Shown here: positions 10,531 through 21,468 of the stretch, piece by piece | Numbering within the stretch: the stretch's first letter is position 1 | How the letters are laid out: each line of letters opens with the position of its first letter | From: Deroplatys truncata | Lineage: Eukaryota > Arthropoda > Insecta > Mantodea > Mantidae | Direction: 5' to 3' | DNA: 64,000 nt | Assembly (NCBI GenBank): GCA_030765065.1 | Contig: CM060990.1 | Span: 671,428,118-671,492,117 of the forward strand | The notes under the pieces: generated by a model | Seen by the model: the letters and a program-made list of their open reading frames with translations, nothing else | Told to the model about the DNA's origin: nothing | Database searches by the model: none | Program-made: the position numbers and the translations under genes

Positions 10531-11899
10531 ACTGAATTCCATCCACCAACTCCGTAACTTTCTACATCATTAACGGTGTATTTGCAAAGTAACAGAAAAA
10601 TAGCGAAAGTAAACGTGGCTTTTAATAATTTTAACGCAGAATTCCTAATAACTTAACTATATCATTCTTTAACAGCTATAGGGCTTGTAATCTTGGGGAC
10701 CTATAATGCAAGTTGACTGCACTACAATATATCCACTATTTCTCTCTTTCCTATTGGGCTACATACACTCGCACTCATTTGAGCATGGTAATATGATGTA
10801 TTCCACTATATCGGTCCTAAGATTACCAGCCTAATCGTCACATTCCGTTTCGTCGTTCATACTAGTTAAACATTTTAGATTCTTTGCTTATAGTTGATAT
10901 ATGTCCTTCACACATTTACTAATATTATTAACATAATAATTGCAAAATTTCTTGTTTTATATCCTATAATGGAAAATCGCATTGCAAATGTCATTAGATT
11001 TACAGTAATTTTTATCTATGATTTAGGTGAATAGACTTATAATCTTCACTCTATCTCTGGAATGATAGACTTTTAATAGTCATTATTTTTCGAATCCGCT
11101 TTAAAATTTCCTTGTGGATCCTTCTTTATGCCGTAAAGGGTAGATTCCTTTAAACACCAAGTCCATAAACAGTACACTATTATTCTGGGATGTAACATTT
11201 AGCAAATAATTCTATTCCCTGTTGACACAAAGTTCTCCAGCTGAGTTATTTTCTCAGTTAATTGAAATTGTAAAACTGTTACTACAGCAACAATCTGCAC
11301 AAGACTTCAATATTTTTACAAACAATTGCTTTCCTTTACTGTAAAGCATTAGATCTTGTATAAATGACCATTCATGTTCTCGTCTATTTCACATTAAACG
11401 TTATGAGGAACTTTATTAACTAGTTCACTTCATTTAACTCAAGTGGTTTCGTGTCATGGTAAATTCAGTGCCCACTTTGAAATATTCAAAATTCCAACAC
11501 TAACCGGCTCTGAAGGCATTCAAATCTAGAACACATTCTGTTCAATGGTCCAGGTTTGTAGAGAGCACGCTTTGAACTTAAATCACATTTGTTAACTTGT
11601 AATAGGTGTTTTGGGAAACCATTCTATAAAAATGCTGCTTTATCCAGTTTACAAAATTTATTATTTTCATATTTAAACGTTTATAAATTGATGTTTACTG
11701 TTTTTAGTTGATTTAACATATGTATATTATTGAGTTCATCAGAGGATCTTGTGTTTTAAACATGTGTAAGCTATTGTTATGAATTGTATATAGGTATAAT
11801 ATTTTTATCTTTCCATTTCTCTTCATGTTTATTTACTTTATTGTCTATGTATTGATTTTTATTAGGGACAATGTATATTTTGTATCAATTACAACCCTA
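10531..11899. other. No identifiable gene
   Basis: AT-rich, no supported feature. Confidence 0.5.
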
Positions 11900-12111
11900 A
11901 CATTGAGGTAGTATTTTATATCACAACATTGTGAATGCCAGAGTGATTGTAGTTTAAATTAGCATTATTTTATGACAATGATTTGAGATGTTTGTTAACT
12001 ATAAGCATTGTTAGGAAATAAGTTTACACGGCCTCACTGAATCTGACAATAGGAGCGGGTAACAATGAAGCGATGGGGTGAGTTGTTTATCAATTAGAAG
12101 AGACAAACAAA

Positions 12112-12119
12112 TGACGTCA
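12112..12119 (+). promoter_or_regulatory. CRE-like palindrome TGACGTCA in LTR-A U3
   Basis: Perfect CREB/ATF consensus palindrome about 165 bp upstream of the TATA box. Conserved in the 39790 copy (39997-40004), mutated to TAACGTCA in the 16269 copy. Confidence 0.55.
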
Positions 12120-12276
12120 GAGTAGCGTGCCTTTTTTCAGAAATGGAGGGAATATTTTCCCTAGAGCATATGTGTTTGTAATTTTTATTGGCTGACGAAA
12201 TAGATGCTAATGTTGGCCCGATTTATTAACCAATAGCAGCTCGATTATAATGGTTAGGCATATCGGGGTGAGGGAG

Positions 12277-12282
12277 TATAAA
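12277..12282 (+). promoter_or_regulatory. LTR-A TATA box
   Basis: TATAAA in 'gagtataaattct', also present at 40162 in the third LTR copy. It probably marks the LTR transcription start about 30 bp downstream. Confidence 0.6.
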
Positions 12283-12783
12283 TTCTGGAGCCAGAGACAA
12301 GTATCGCGCAGTTCTACAGAATCATACACAAGGCAAACGTCGCGCAGTTATAAGAAATATCTCTCGCGAGTTACACGTCAGGCATTTCTATGGAAGCATT
12401 CACGAAGTACACATTACGCAATTCTACAGAATCTCTCGCGTCGTAAAGTTAGTTACAAAATGTGAAACACGCGAATTAATAGTACGCGGCAAATAAGTGA
12501 TTGTAGTTACATTCGAAAATATAACAGTTTCAGTCAGGCGTGTATCTAGATTAAATATATGAAATTAATTCAGTGTGACGGCAATAAAAGTGTAAAAACA
12601 AATTCTTTTATCAGTGTTATCTTTTAGTAACAACTCCTTTCCGTTTACACACCCTGTTCAAGAGATATTTGCTGGACTGAGTAATAATAGCTAGCCGGAG
12701 GACAAAGAACCCAAAATTCAAAATAGTAAAACAATAACAGGCGCTCAGCAAATAAGATAACACGACAGGTACCGCGACAACAT

Positions 12784-14159
12784 GCTTCATGGTAAAATAG
12801 GGTTCATAGCACTTTGGAGATTCAATAAATAAATAAATAAATAATAGTTCACTTCAGTAAACTAAGATACCTTCCTGAAGACATTATTTGCCAATATGCA
12901 ACACAATGTAGGCAGAAATAATAAGCAGTGCAAACTACCTGTAATAAATTGATCGCGTGAATTCTTAATCGTGATGTTTGTGAGGGCATGCTTTGAATTC
13001 AGCACTGCCATAACGCTCTATCTATCGTTAATGGGTTGTATATTCTCGTTGACCACAAACGGTCATAAATTTATATGACAATCGCCACGGAATGTTTGCA
13101 AAACATTCATTTTTAATACAATGAAAAATATTTCAGCTATTCGGAATATCTGTAATTTTCGTTTATTGATCGTGGTCAACAAATATGAAAGTACCATTAC
13201 ATGTATTCGCTTTTAAGTTATGTAGCAAATATTAAATATAAAAAAGGTGAATAAAATATCTGTTAGATATAACAATAGATGTTTTAGAATATCTAGAGTT
13301 AGTTTTTACTATGTATGCTCTTTAGGTGTGTGTTAATTTTGATCGCCAGTCTCTTATTTGGCTATTTTACCGTATGAATTCAGTGCTGCAGGCATAACGC
13401 AGAATATTCTGAAAAACCGTGACGCAGCCATGCAACGTCCTCCAACCACTGAAGCAATACCTTTGCCTCACGGTTGCTGCTTTTCTCCTCCTAGATGTTT
13501 TTTTTTATACTTTGCCACGGCTGCTCGAGCATGAGATTCTTAATCACTGGGTATGCGTGAGTGTATGTACATAGAAACATTTTATTCACCATTAATACAA
13601 GACTTAAGATTTGCCGATCACTTTTTAATTCTTACGATGTTACTGTGTCTTTTCTAAGACCGAAGATTATCAATTACATCTGATCGTTCGACCCTCTTGC
13701 AAGTTCACACCCAGAGAATGTTGTTCCGCACCCCAAGAGGGCCCCAGTGGAAGTATGTTCTCACCACACGAGTGTCCCCGCGAGAATGTTCTCACCACAC
13801 GCGCGGTACAAGGAAAAGCCTCCTAACTTCCCCTCTGTCCCCTTAAATATTTCGCACCAAAACTGAGCGTCATGAAGCTTCTAGTGACCTTCACATCCTG
13901 GCCAGTGCAACTGCACCCATTAATTCCAAGAGAAACTGGCTTCAGCGGATTTACCCTTTATACCTGGGGCTGTTCCCTAATTAGCTAAACTGTGCCTGTC
14001 TGGCCTTTCTGTCGCTTTTAACAGTCAACAACTTCCCCAATACTTCTCCTTTTAATATATGTTTAAATATTTTATTATTTATTTTATTTCGCTATCCTTC
14101 CCAGATTATTATGATAATTATTGACTTTATAATTTCGGCTTCAACCGTTTCAAAACTAA
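12784..14159. other. No identifiable gene; 13690-14050 less AT-rich
   Basis: 13690-14050 is richer in C and contains an imperfect short direct repeat around 'atgttctcaccacacg'. The phrase 'ccccttaaatatttcgcacc' resembles part of the LTR at 51339-51782, so this may be a decayed LTR. No coding evidence. Confidence 0.35.
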
Positions 14160-14302
14160 AACCAAATACCCAAAATTGTACTTGAATTTCGCTTTCTTGG
14201 GGCAAGCAGAGGGTGTATTACTTTTAGAAAATTCGAGTTCGAGATTTGACCAGAAATACATTCTTGAGGTCAATGAAAGAATTATCCGTGTGTGTCTGTG
14301 AA

Positions 14303-15054
14303 TAGGGTTGCCATATGTCACGGATTTCATGCACTGTCCACTATTTTATGGTAAATGAAAACGTCCAAGCTTAAAAGACAAAATTTCGCGATTTTCACTA
14401 CATTTGAATTCAACTTCAACAAATTTAATATTTTTTTGGTGGAGGCCAAGGATGATAGTTCGGAGAATTTGTTGTCACATGTGAAATCGGTTGCCTTTAT
14501 TAATAATTACATTTCTAGTGAGCAGTGTTCAAATTTGCTAAAAATTGTGGGATATTATTTCTCCATTTCCGGTCATAAGACCGATGTAGAGAGAATTTTT
14601 CCCTGAGTGCTCAGTGGGCAGATGAAAGCAATAAGAGCTTTTGACCTCAGTGGTTTTGCGCCACTCACAAGCTATTACTACTAAAAGAAAGGAATAGGTT
14701 AACAGTAAAATCAGTTAATGCAATGCTGTAAATACAATACAATATGAAAAATACAAGTTCTAGTGAATTTCATAAACTTGTTTCTTCCTTTCTTCTATTC
14801 CAGGTTCTGAGAAATATAATTAGTATAAAACAAGTGAATGTTGATACTGAATATATTTAATACATTTTTGATAATATAAGCTTTCTTAAAGTAAAATTCT
14901 ATAAAGCAGTCCTTCCGAAGTTCTGGATTATTAGTTAAATGTTCATTTCTCCTACATTAGGGCTCCATATTCCTAAAAATTTCATTTCTTTAAATCTATT
15001 GAACTAATGGTAAAATAAACCCTGGTTTTGGGTTATAAGATTTTGGCAACCCTA
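14303..15054 (+). mobile_element. Non-autonomous hAT transposon with perfect 8-bp target duplication
   Basis: Terminal inverted repeats TAGGGTTGCCA (14303-14313) and TGGCAACCCTA (15044-15054) are perfect over 11 bp. The 8-bp duplication TCTGTGAA flanks it at 14295-14302 and 15055-15062; both length and TIR sequence are typical of the hAT superfamily. At 752 bp it keeps only the 3' part of a transposase gene. Removing it restores the family-A sequence without a scar apart from the duplication. Confidence 0.93.
14355..14640 (+). pseudogene. hAT transposase C-terminal dimerisation-domain fragment
   Basis: The reading SISGHKTDVERIF, followed after a frameshift by SLSAQWADESNKS, matches the conserved C-terminal (hATC) dimerisation region of hAT transposases of the ZBED-like group. 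The N-terminal reading (KTSKLKRQNFAIF, FNKFNIFLVEAKDDSSENLL) precedes it. The BED zinc finger and the catalytic RNase H-like core are missing, so this is a relic in an internally deleted element. Confidence 0.8.
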
Positions 15055-15330
15055 TCTGTGAACGGGGTAACTCAAAAACTGAAAGTACAATTTGACACTT
15101 GAGTCACGTGCCGTTTAATAGTAACAGCCTAAGATTTTCAAGAAAATCTCCCAGCTCAAACTACTAATTACACTGGAAAATGTTCCTACCTTTTTACCTT
15201 CTCAAAAACTGATCTAACGATGTTTAATAAAATATATGTTTGTAGTATTAGCATAATAAATCATATTCTAGGACAATTTTTAACTCGTTAAAATACAAAA
15301 TTTGTTTCAAATAAATGTTTTCTTAGCATT

Positions 15331-16264
15331 AGCCATTTCCGAAGTACTTGCTGTTCTTTCAAACATTCGAGTAGTTTAAGTAACACTTTCTGAGTGTGGT
15401 TTTGTTCTCCTGAGCTCACATAAAAGTATATAATACCAAGGCAAGCCTTTACAAACTGGTGAGTGACATATCATGTATCTATATGCTCTTGTATATCTGC
15501 TACTACAAAGTGTGCATTGGGAGAATTATTGTCAGTATTTATCACGATATAAGCACAGCACATATATATATAACACAGAGGACGCGTGATTGTAATGCAC
15601 TACATTTTTTCCTTTTTTTATTACAAATTAATTCTCTTACATAGGGTCTACGTGTAATTACAAAATTAGGCTTTCTCCTCATCTTATTTATAAGTCTTCG
15701 TCATTCACAGAGAAAAATATACAAAACATCTAGTTCTGCAAAACGCCTAAAATTAAGTTTCACGATTTGAGGGCATTTGAAGGAGAGCGTTACTCAGACA
15801 TGTTCAGATTGATTATCGAACCCAATGTCCTGATTGACAGCACACACTCTACAACCTAAGCCACAGCAGTGTACAGTAGTGGTTTCGTGCAGTAGCTATC
15901 GATCATGGCAACCTTTCAGCCAATTGCATGCTGGAGTTATTCTATATAACATCAGTTCGTTGCCAGACACAGTGTGTATTAGATTTTAGAACACTGCTTT
16001 TGGTTCCATTGCTACTGCTTGAGAAAGTAAACGTAATAAATGCATAGCTTATTGGCCGTCACACAGCTTGAATACTTTCTGTAAGTAAGGGGTGGTTTTT
16101 AAAAGTCATATTGATCATTTTCAGTCTTTAAATATTTCAAGCTAGTGTATGATTGAAAATAAATGTGTATAGTTTTTGGAAACTGTGACATAATCTGTTT
16201 TTCCACATGTTCTGTAAACTAATTGTACAATACATTGACTAGATGGGTTAAAATTTGCAGATTT
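15331..16264. other. Mostly featureless, one tRNA-like segment
   Basis: AT-rich interval up to the LTR at 16269. Apart from the tRNA-like head at 15797-15872 nothing is supported. Confidence 0.45.
15797..15872 (-). repeat. tRNA-like SINE head fragment
   Basis: The minus strand reads GTGGCTTAGGTTGTAGAG, then a spacer and GGGTTCGATAATC, which resemble A and B boxes of a tRNA-derived SINE. No tail or duplication found. Confidence 0.45.
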
Positions 16265-16268
16265 GTAC

Positions 16269-17047
16269 TGTTGCTGTTCTCAATGGCTAGTGTTATCTTA
16301 TTTGTTGAGCGCCTCTTGTTTTATTATTTTAAATTTGGGGTCTTTGTCCTCCGGCTAGCTATTATAACTCAGTCGAGCAAGTATCTCTAAGCAGGGCATG
16401 TAAACGGAAAGGAGTTATTGTTAAAAGATAACACTGATAAATAAAATTTGAATCTAGACTTTTATTGCCGTCACACTTAGCTAATAATTCACATATTTAA
16501 TCTTTATACACGTCTGAATGAAACTGTGATATTTCCGAATGTAACTACAGTCGTTTTAGTTGCCGCGCACCAATTACTTCGCATACTTCACATTTTTGTA
16601 ACTATGCGACGTGCCCCTCGTGAGAGATTCTTCCAAACTGAACGGCACTTGCTTATGGCTCGAGAATATATACTCCTTCACCCCGAATTGCCTAAACATT
16701 ATAATATAGCTGCTATTGGTTAACAAATTGCGCCCACTTTAGCGTCCCTTTTGGTCAGCCAATCACCACTACTAACATATATACTCTAGCGAAGATATTC
16801 CCTCCATTTCTAAAAGAAAGGCACGCTACCCTGACGTTATTTGTTTGTCTCTTCTTAGTGATAAACAACTCACTCCCTCGGTTTATCGTTACCCACTTCT
16901 ATTGTCAGTTTCAGTTAGGCCGTGTAAACTTATTTCCTAACAATATTTATGCCTAACAAACATCTAAAATCCTGTACATACAATAATATTAATTTACACT
17001 ACAATCACTCTGGCATTCACAGTGTTGTGATATAAAATATTGCCTCA
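16269..17047 (-). mobile_element. Solo LTR, family LTR-A, copy 2
   Basis: Reverse-oriented 779-bp relative of the 11904 LTR. It begins tgttgctgttct (reverse of the LTR 3' end) and finishes attgcctca (reverse of TGAGGCA). The 4-bp duplication GTAC lies at 16265-16268 and 17048-17051. It keeps the CCAAT and TATA areas but is more diverged, with a mutated TGACGTCA site and a changed 3' end. The ORF at 16526-16723 is within it and is not a gene. Confidence 0.83.
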
Positions 17048-17207
17048 GTACATAAGGATTTAAAATATTGTAGCGGTGGCTTTTGAAAGTCATAGGATAG
17101 TCTATAATTTTAATGTGTCCTCAGTACATAAGGATGTAATATATTGTAGCAGTGGCTTTTGAAAGTCATAGGATAGTCTATAATTTTCATGTGTCCTCAG
17201 TACAAAT
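17048..17207. repeat. 76-bp tandem repeat, two full units plus start of a third
   Basis: Units start 'gtacataaggat' at 17048 and 17124, and 'gtacaaat' at 17200, a constant 76-bp period. Units 1 and 2 differ at a few positions. The LTR-A insertion at GTAC lies exactly at the start of the first unit. Confidence 0.9.
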
Positions 17208-17279
17208 ATAAATGTTATTTTTGTCTGTACAGGTGAAGGAGAGTTAATTGTGTGTTTAGGGGTTAAAATAGGGATTAAA

Positions 17280-17423
17280 AGTAATTCTAGTAGATGCTTT
17301 TTAAAGTTATACGGTAGCTTATCCCTTTTTACAAATTCTAAAACCCGTGTGTACAAACTTTTGTAAACATCCAACCAAAAATACTCCTTAATAACGAAGT
17401 TCAGCAAAATTAGAGGAAAATAT
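17280..17423 (+). repeat. Family-D repeat fragment
   Basis: 'caaaaatactccttaataacgaagttca' type sequence near 17370-17400 matches the ends of repeats at 47440-47660 and 48970-49345. Truncated at its right end by an LTR. Confidence 0.55.
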
Positions 17424-17975
17424 TGTTATATATTGGGGTGAGGCCAAAAGGTTTGCAGCTAGATATTACATTTTAGCTACCTCAGCATATACATTGGGAG
17501 GCATAGCTGTAGAGGTAGCAAGAGGACAGGAATCTTAAACTACACATTCCAGAGCGGGCGTGGGATAGTTATAACAAAATACACAGACTTTTACATTAAT
17601 CACATTACCTGCGGTTTATTCAGTATAAGCATGGTGCCCCTACATCACACACAAATGTTAAAAAGGAAGAAATTGAAGGGAGATGCTACACACACCACGA
17701 GGCTACATTCACACAATTTCACATACGGCCTTTCAGACTCAACGCTCGACCAAAAAGTGACGTTAACACACAACACAAAGAAGTAACGCTCACCTCTCCC
17801 ACTCCAACCCCCGCCAGATCCGCCGACTCGGATTGGAGTCCTGTTGCCATGCCAGACGAACTTCAAAACCCCAGCCGAAAGAATTACCCCAACAATGCTG
17901 TCGTCAAAGTCACAATAATGTGTCTGGCATGACAATACACACACATACACGCCACAATATGATGACAATATAACA
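17424..17975 (-). mobile_element. Solo LTR, family LTR-B, copy 1
   Basis: About 552 bp bounded by TGTTATAT on the left and ATATAACA on the right, a typical short LTR inverted terminus. The minus-strand order is: GC-rich promoter-like part (17700-17830), AATAAA with 'gcaggtaatgtgat', then 'ggcctcacccc' and ATATAACA. It aligns along its length with 27972-28515 on the other strand. A target duplication is not visible, so the ends are approximate. The 111-aa ORF at 17645-17980 is inside it and unsupported. Confidence 0.7.
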
Positions 17976-18789
17976 TACAAGTTCCCTCACATTAATAACT
18001 TAACCTTAAAATATTTTAAATCTTCCCTTGAAATTTGTTATGTTTTACAATAAAGTGCGAAAACTATCCTCCGATATTCATATTCAATATAGCGCAATTG
18101 AAATAAGGTGACATGAATATGGGAACTCCTAACACACTCCCTACATTTGAGCATCTTTGAAAATATTTTATGGTTTGTGTCCTTTCGGAAGAACGGTGTT
18201 TTTCTAAGGTAAAGGAATTATCAAAATTGGTTGATAGTTTCCCATATTATCACACACACACACGTTTTCTCTTTAGAATATTACTTATATAATATCATTA
18301 TAATTTGACCCTCAAATGACCATCTATGGATTGTCCAACCATTCATTGCGCTCTTCGTACACAGCCATTCAGAATTTTCGTTGTTATTTACGTTGGTGTA
18401 AGAACAATTGCAAAGTGGTTTATACAAATGTTGTTTAGTCTTTTATGAGGAGTGAGAAAACACGACTGATAGCATTTACTTTCCCCCATAATATCAAGCA
18501 ACTTATATTCAAGACATTTCTTTCTACAGTGCTTAGTTTTGGAGATACTGTACAATCTTAACTTAAATGGTCCACCCTGTATAATGGTTAACATTTGTCA
18601 ATAATACTAGCGATAAGAGCTTCTGCATCAATATGGAATAAATGGAATTTTTAATTTGTGTGGTTTTGGAGACAATCGTATTATAATTCTTGGATATCGC
18701 TGTTTTGGTATCGAGATTCTATCATAGCTGATCTCAGTTTGAAAACATTTGCTTCAGTTTCTTTATTTTGAACCAAAGTTTATGAATTG

Positions 18790-18790
<1 letters not shown>
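17976..18790. other. No gene; possible mariner end near 18594
   Basis: 'aatggtccaccctgtata' at about 18567-18584 looks like one end of a mariner element next to a TA dinucleotide, but no opposite end was found. The rest is featureless. Confidence 0.35.

Positions 18791-18835
<45 letters not shown>
18791..18835. repeat. (TAA)15 microsatellite
   Basis: 45 bp of uninterrupted trinucleotide repeat. Confidence 0.97.
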
Positions 18836-18837
<2 letters not shown>

Positions 18838-19103
18838 TATTTGAAGCATTTATTTATCAATTATCATTTTTTGAAGCATTCAGTATTAACACAGATGGAA
18901 TCATTGCTCCCTATCCGTTGTCATTCTCCCTTCTTCTGTTCTACTATAAAATTATGACTAGTGTCTCCTTTTGCTATTGTATAAAGAGTAGTGGGACCTG
19001 CAACATTCAAAACGTACACAGAAAATTTACTCACCTACAAAAAGAAGCATTTGCCTGATAAACAGAGAAAATTATAGTAGTTCCAGTAGTTATATTGTCC
19101 ATC

Positions 19104-19167
<64 letters not shown>
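19104..19167. repeat. (ATT)21 microsatellite
   Basis: 64-bp trinucleotide run directly abutting the 5' end of a SINE-2 copy, whose own 3' end is also ATT-rich. Confidence 0.97.
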
Positions 19168-19523
19168 GAGGCGGTGCCGTTGTCGAGTGTTTAGACTGCT
19201 CGCCTCTCACCAAGGTTCGATCCCAGGGACACGCATGTGAGATTTATGGTGATCAAAGTGGTATGTGGGAACGTTTTCCCCGAGTTTTCCGGTTTCCCCC
19301 GCCATTCATTCCACCAACTACCTTTCATCTTTTCATCCATTTCACCATCATTTCATATCACCTATTTCCTCGCTCTCATACAAGGCTTCAGGCTGGTCAC
19401 GCATCCTGGATGCTCTATCTGATTCAAAGTGTCCGACCCTAGGCACCCGCTTGTAAGTCCTGGGGGTGTAAATCCTACATACGAGGAGGGTAAATAGAGA
19501 ACGATTATTATTATTACTATTAA
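19168..19523 (+). repeat. SINE-2, tRNA-derived copy
   Basis: Head contains TTGTCGAGTGTTTAGACTGC (A-box region) and GGTTCGATCCC (B box). The body includes 'cccccgccattcattcc', 'ggctggtcacgcatcctgg' and 'cttgtaagtcctggggg' and ends in an ATT-rich tail. A reverse copy lies at 45868-46156 and a fragment at 47703-47860. ORFs here are chance readings. Confidence 0.85.
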
Positions 19524-20274
19524 TCTGATTCAAATTTCCTGACGTTAGTTTATAAACCACCATAAATTACATTGGGGATATGTAACAATCCTGGTTTGCT
19601 TCTTTAGTTTTATTCTTCTTCTTCTTCACTTTCCCCTGCTGCCTTTCGGCGCCAGGGCTTTTATCCATTTTTTGTACTGTTCTGTAATCAGTGCCATTCT
19701 CTTCAGAGCATACAGTTCAAGCCCTCTGTTTCTTGCTATCTCTCCTATGTATTGTTTTCATTCCTTTCTCGGTCTTCCCCCTCTCCTGCTTCTCTCTGAT
19801 CTTGCTTCAAATCCTAGTTTTGTTTTACGCTGATCATTCACTCTGATTAGGTCAGTATACCATGTTAAGCTTCTTTTCTGTATCTCTTCCACTAGCGGAT
19901 CCATATTTAGGTTTTCTCTAATGGTTTTGTTTCCAACTCTATCTTTCCTTATTTTCCCCTCAATTTTTTTCAAATATTTCGTTTCTGGGGTTGTTACTCT
20001 ACTTTTATATTTCTCTAACATCACCCACGTTTTCGATCCATATAATAAGGCGGGTAAATATACTGTTTTATGTATTCTAATTTCACTTTATAGGGTAATT
20101 CCGGGAGAGATGGACCCCCTTTTCTGAATTGCGCATATTTATTTTATTTTTAGTAAAAGTGGTTAAAATGGTAGTACGTTATGATTTTGGTGCCATCAAT
20201 AAACAATATATAGCTGTATACATGCAAAATACGTATTAACAGACTTGTGAATTATGAACAAAAAGATTACACAA

Positions 20275-20315
20275 ATGGTCCATCTAACCCGTAGTACCCG
20301 GGTTAGATGGACCAT
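20275..20315. repeat. 17-bp perfect inverted repeat in the pogo-like element
   Basis: Arms at 20275-20291 (starting ATGGTCCATCTAACCC) and 20299-20315 with a 7-base loop. The arms carry the motif TGGACCAT shared with the transposon ends, so this is a plausible subterminal transposase-binding hairpin. Confidence 0.8.
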
Positions 20316-20466
20316 GGTATATGGGAGAGATGGACCTGCATAAAATAGGAGGAGAATTAAATGATACATTCGTAATTAGTACTTATTGGTATATTGTAAA
20401 TCATTTATCATGTAGAACAAACATTTGTTGTTTTACTGAGTTCATTTTGGAGTATGTTTTTTAGAA

Positions 20467-20997
20467 TTACTCTCTCCTCCCACATAAGTCGCACTTCATG
20501 CCGTATTTGGTGCAGTTCTCATGAAGCCAATGGGAACACATTGGGCATTGGATCCAGTCTTCATTGCTTTTGGTTGCGCTGTAGTCCTCTCCGCACCCAG
20601 CACATTCATTTTCATTCCACTCTTCAAGATCATTGTCACTGTCATTGCATACAACATCATCGTTTAGGGACTCTTCGGAATCAGAATTGTCGCTCCCTCT
20701 TCTTCTGGTTCTTGGCCTCTTAGTTTTAGATACATTAGATTTTCCATTAGGTCTACTCTTCTTAGCTTTCCAAAGGTTAACATTCCCCTTTGAATTCGGT
20801 ATCTTGGAAACACTTGCTGCTTTACCACTTAGAGTAGCTTTCTTCTTCAAAGTTGCTATTGGGGAAATGTCATTAAGGAGTTTACTTGGTGTTGGTATTT
20901 GGGTCTCCTTGTCTACCTGACTTTCATTAGGAGAATTATTTTCCATGTAGTAGGTCCCAGGAACTGACAAGAAATCATGAGTTTGAGGAATGATCAT
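20467..20997 (-). pseudogene. Pogo-like transposase C-terminus with PHD zinc finger
   Basis: 176-codon open frame. After a Lys/Ser/Pro-rich linker and a basic stretch (KTKRPRTRRR) followed by an acidic one (DNSDSEESLNDD), the last 50 residues hold CAGCGEDY, WIQCPMCSHWLHENC and MKCDLC. This C4HC3 spacing is a PHD finger, commonly found at the C-terminus of pogo/Tigger-related transposases of arthropods. The frame is intact but lacks the DDE catalytic domain that should precede it, so it could make at most a DNA- or chromatin-binding fragment. A stop follows the finger at the family-typical place. Confidence 0.82.
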
Positions 20998-21012
20998 GTG
21001 GAACTTTAAGCA

Positions 21013-21159
21013 TCAGTCAAAGGTAAATAATTTGAAATATCTAGCAGCTTCGTTGATTCCCATAAGTTGCTTTTTTACTACATCCACAGCCTTCTGTAAG
21101 TGGTCTACACTCCAACATCCTCTTGTAGAGCCCTGTTTCCTTTTGTAGGTGGTTGACAT
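21013..21159 (-). pseudogene. Pogo-like transposase N-terminus (psq-type helix-turn-helix)
   Basis: MSTTYKRKQGSTRG, WSVDHLQKAVDVVKKQ and GINEAARYF match the psq helix-turn-helix that starts pogo-family transposases and binds the TIRs. A plausible splice acceptor (ttttcag) lies just upstream. The frame ends soon after ARYF in KLFTFD and a stop, where the central transposase was deleted. The upstream poly-Ile reading comes from an AAT microsatellite, so I start at the second Met. Confidence 0.78.
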
Positions 21160-21168
21160 TCCTCTGAA

Positions 21169-21218
<50 letters not shown>
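21169..21218. repeat. (AAT)16 microsatellite
   Basis: 50-bp trinucleotide run immediately upstream, in the minus-strand sense, of the pogo transposase start. Confidence 0.97.
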
Positions 21219-21222
<4 letters not shown>

Positions 21223-21406
21223 GGCATTCATCTCTATTTCTCCTTTTATAAACTATTTATCCATACTCACACTATTTATACATGTATATGTATGTATATC
21301 TATGTCATTAGTCAATAAGTAGACAAATGTTTGTTTATATATTACACTATAACCACTAAAGTTTTACCAAAAAAGGATTGTATAAACATTAAAGTTATAA
21401 AAAATA

Positions 21407-21468
21407 TGGTCCATCTCTCCCGTGAGGACCTGGTCCAACTCTCCCGAATGTCAGGGAGAGATGGACCA
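21407..21468. repeat. Subterminal inverted and direct TIR motifs in the pogo-like element
   Basis: Perfect 15-bp arms TGGTCCATCTCTCCC (21407-21421) and its complement (21454-21468), with a third copy, TGGTCCAACTCTCCC, between them at 21431-21445. Together with copies at 20103, 20323, 21769 and 21786 they form an array related to the transposon termini. Confidence 0.85.

Larger units (their letters stand above)
11904..12779 (+). mobile_element. Solo LTR, family LTR-A, copy 1
   Basis: 876-bp sequence starting TGAGGTAG and ending GCGACA, flanked by the 4-bp duplication ACAT at 11900-11903 and 12780-12783. Two sister copies (16269-17047 and 39790-40648) have the same ends but different duplications. 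Inside are inverted CCAAT boxes, a TGACGTCA site, a TATA box at 12277, and AATAAA at 12583, the order expected for U3-R-U5. No gag or pol sequence adjoins it, so the internal region was lost by LTR-LTR recombination. A 4-bp duplication fits Gypsy or BEL elements. The ORF at 12250-12465 is a chance reading. Confidence 0.88.
14160..15330 (+). repeat. Family-A repeat, copy 3, split by a hAT element
   Basis: Left part (14160-14302) holds 'gagatttgaccagaaatac' and 'gtgtgtgtctgtgaa'. Right part (15055-15330) continues 'ctgtgaacggggtaactc' and 'aagaaaatctcccagctc', the normal continuation of family A. The two halves are separated by the hAT element at 14303-15054. Confidence 0.8.

Noticed and set aside
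21013..21231. Poly-isoleucine protein start
   Set aside because: The Ile run is an AAT microsatellite upstream of a splice acceptor.
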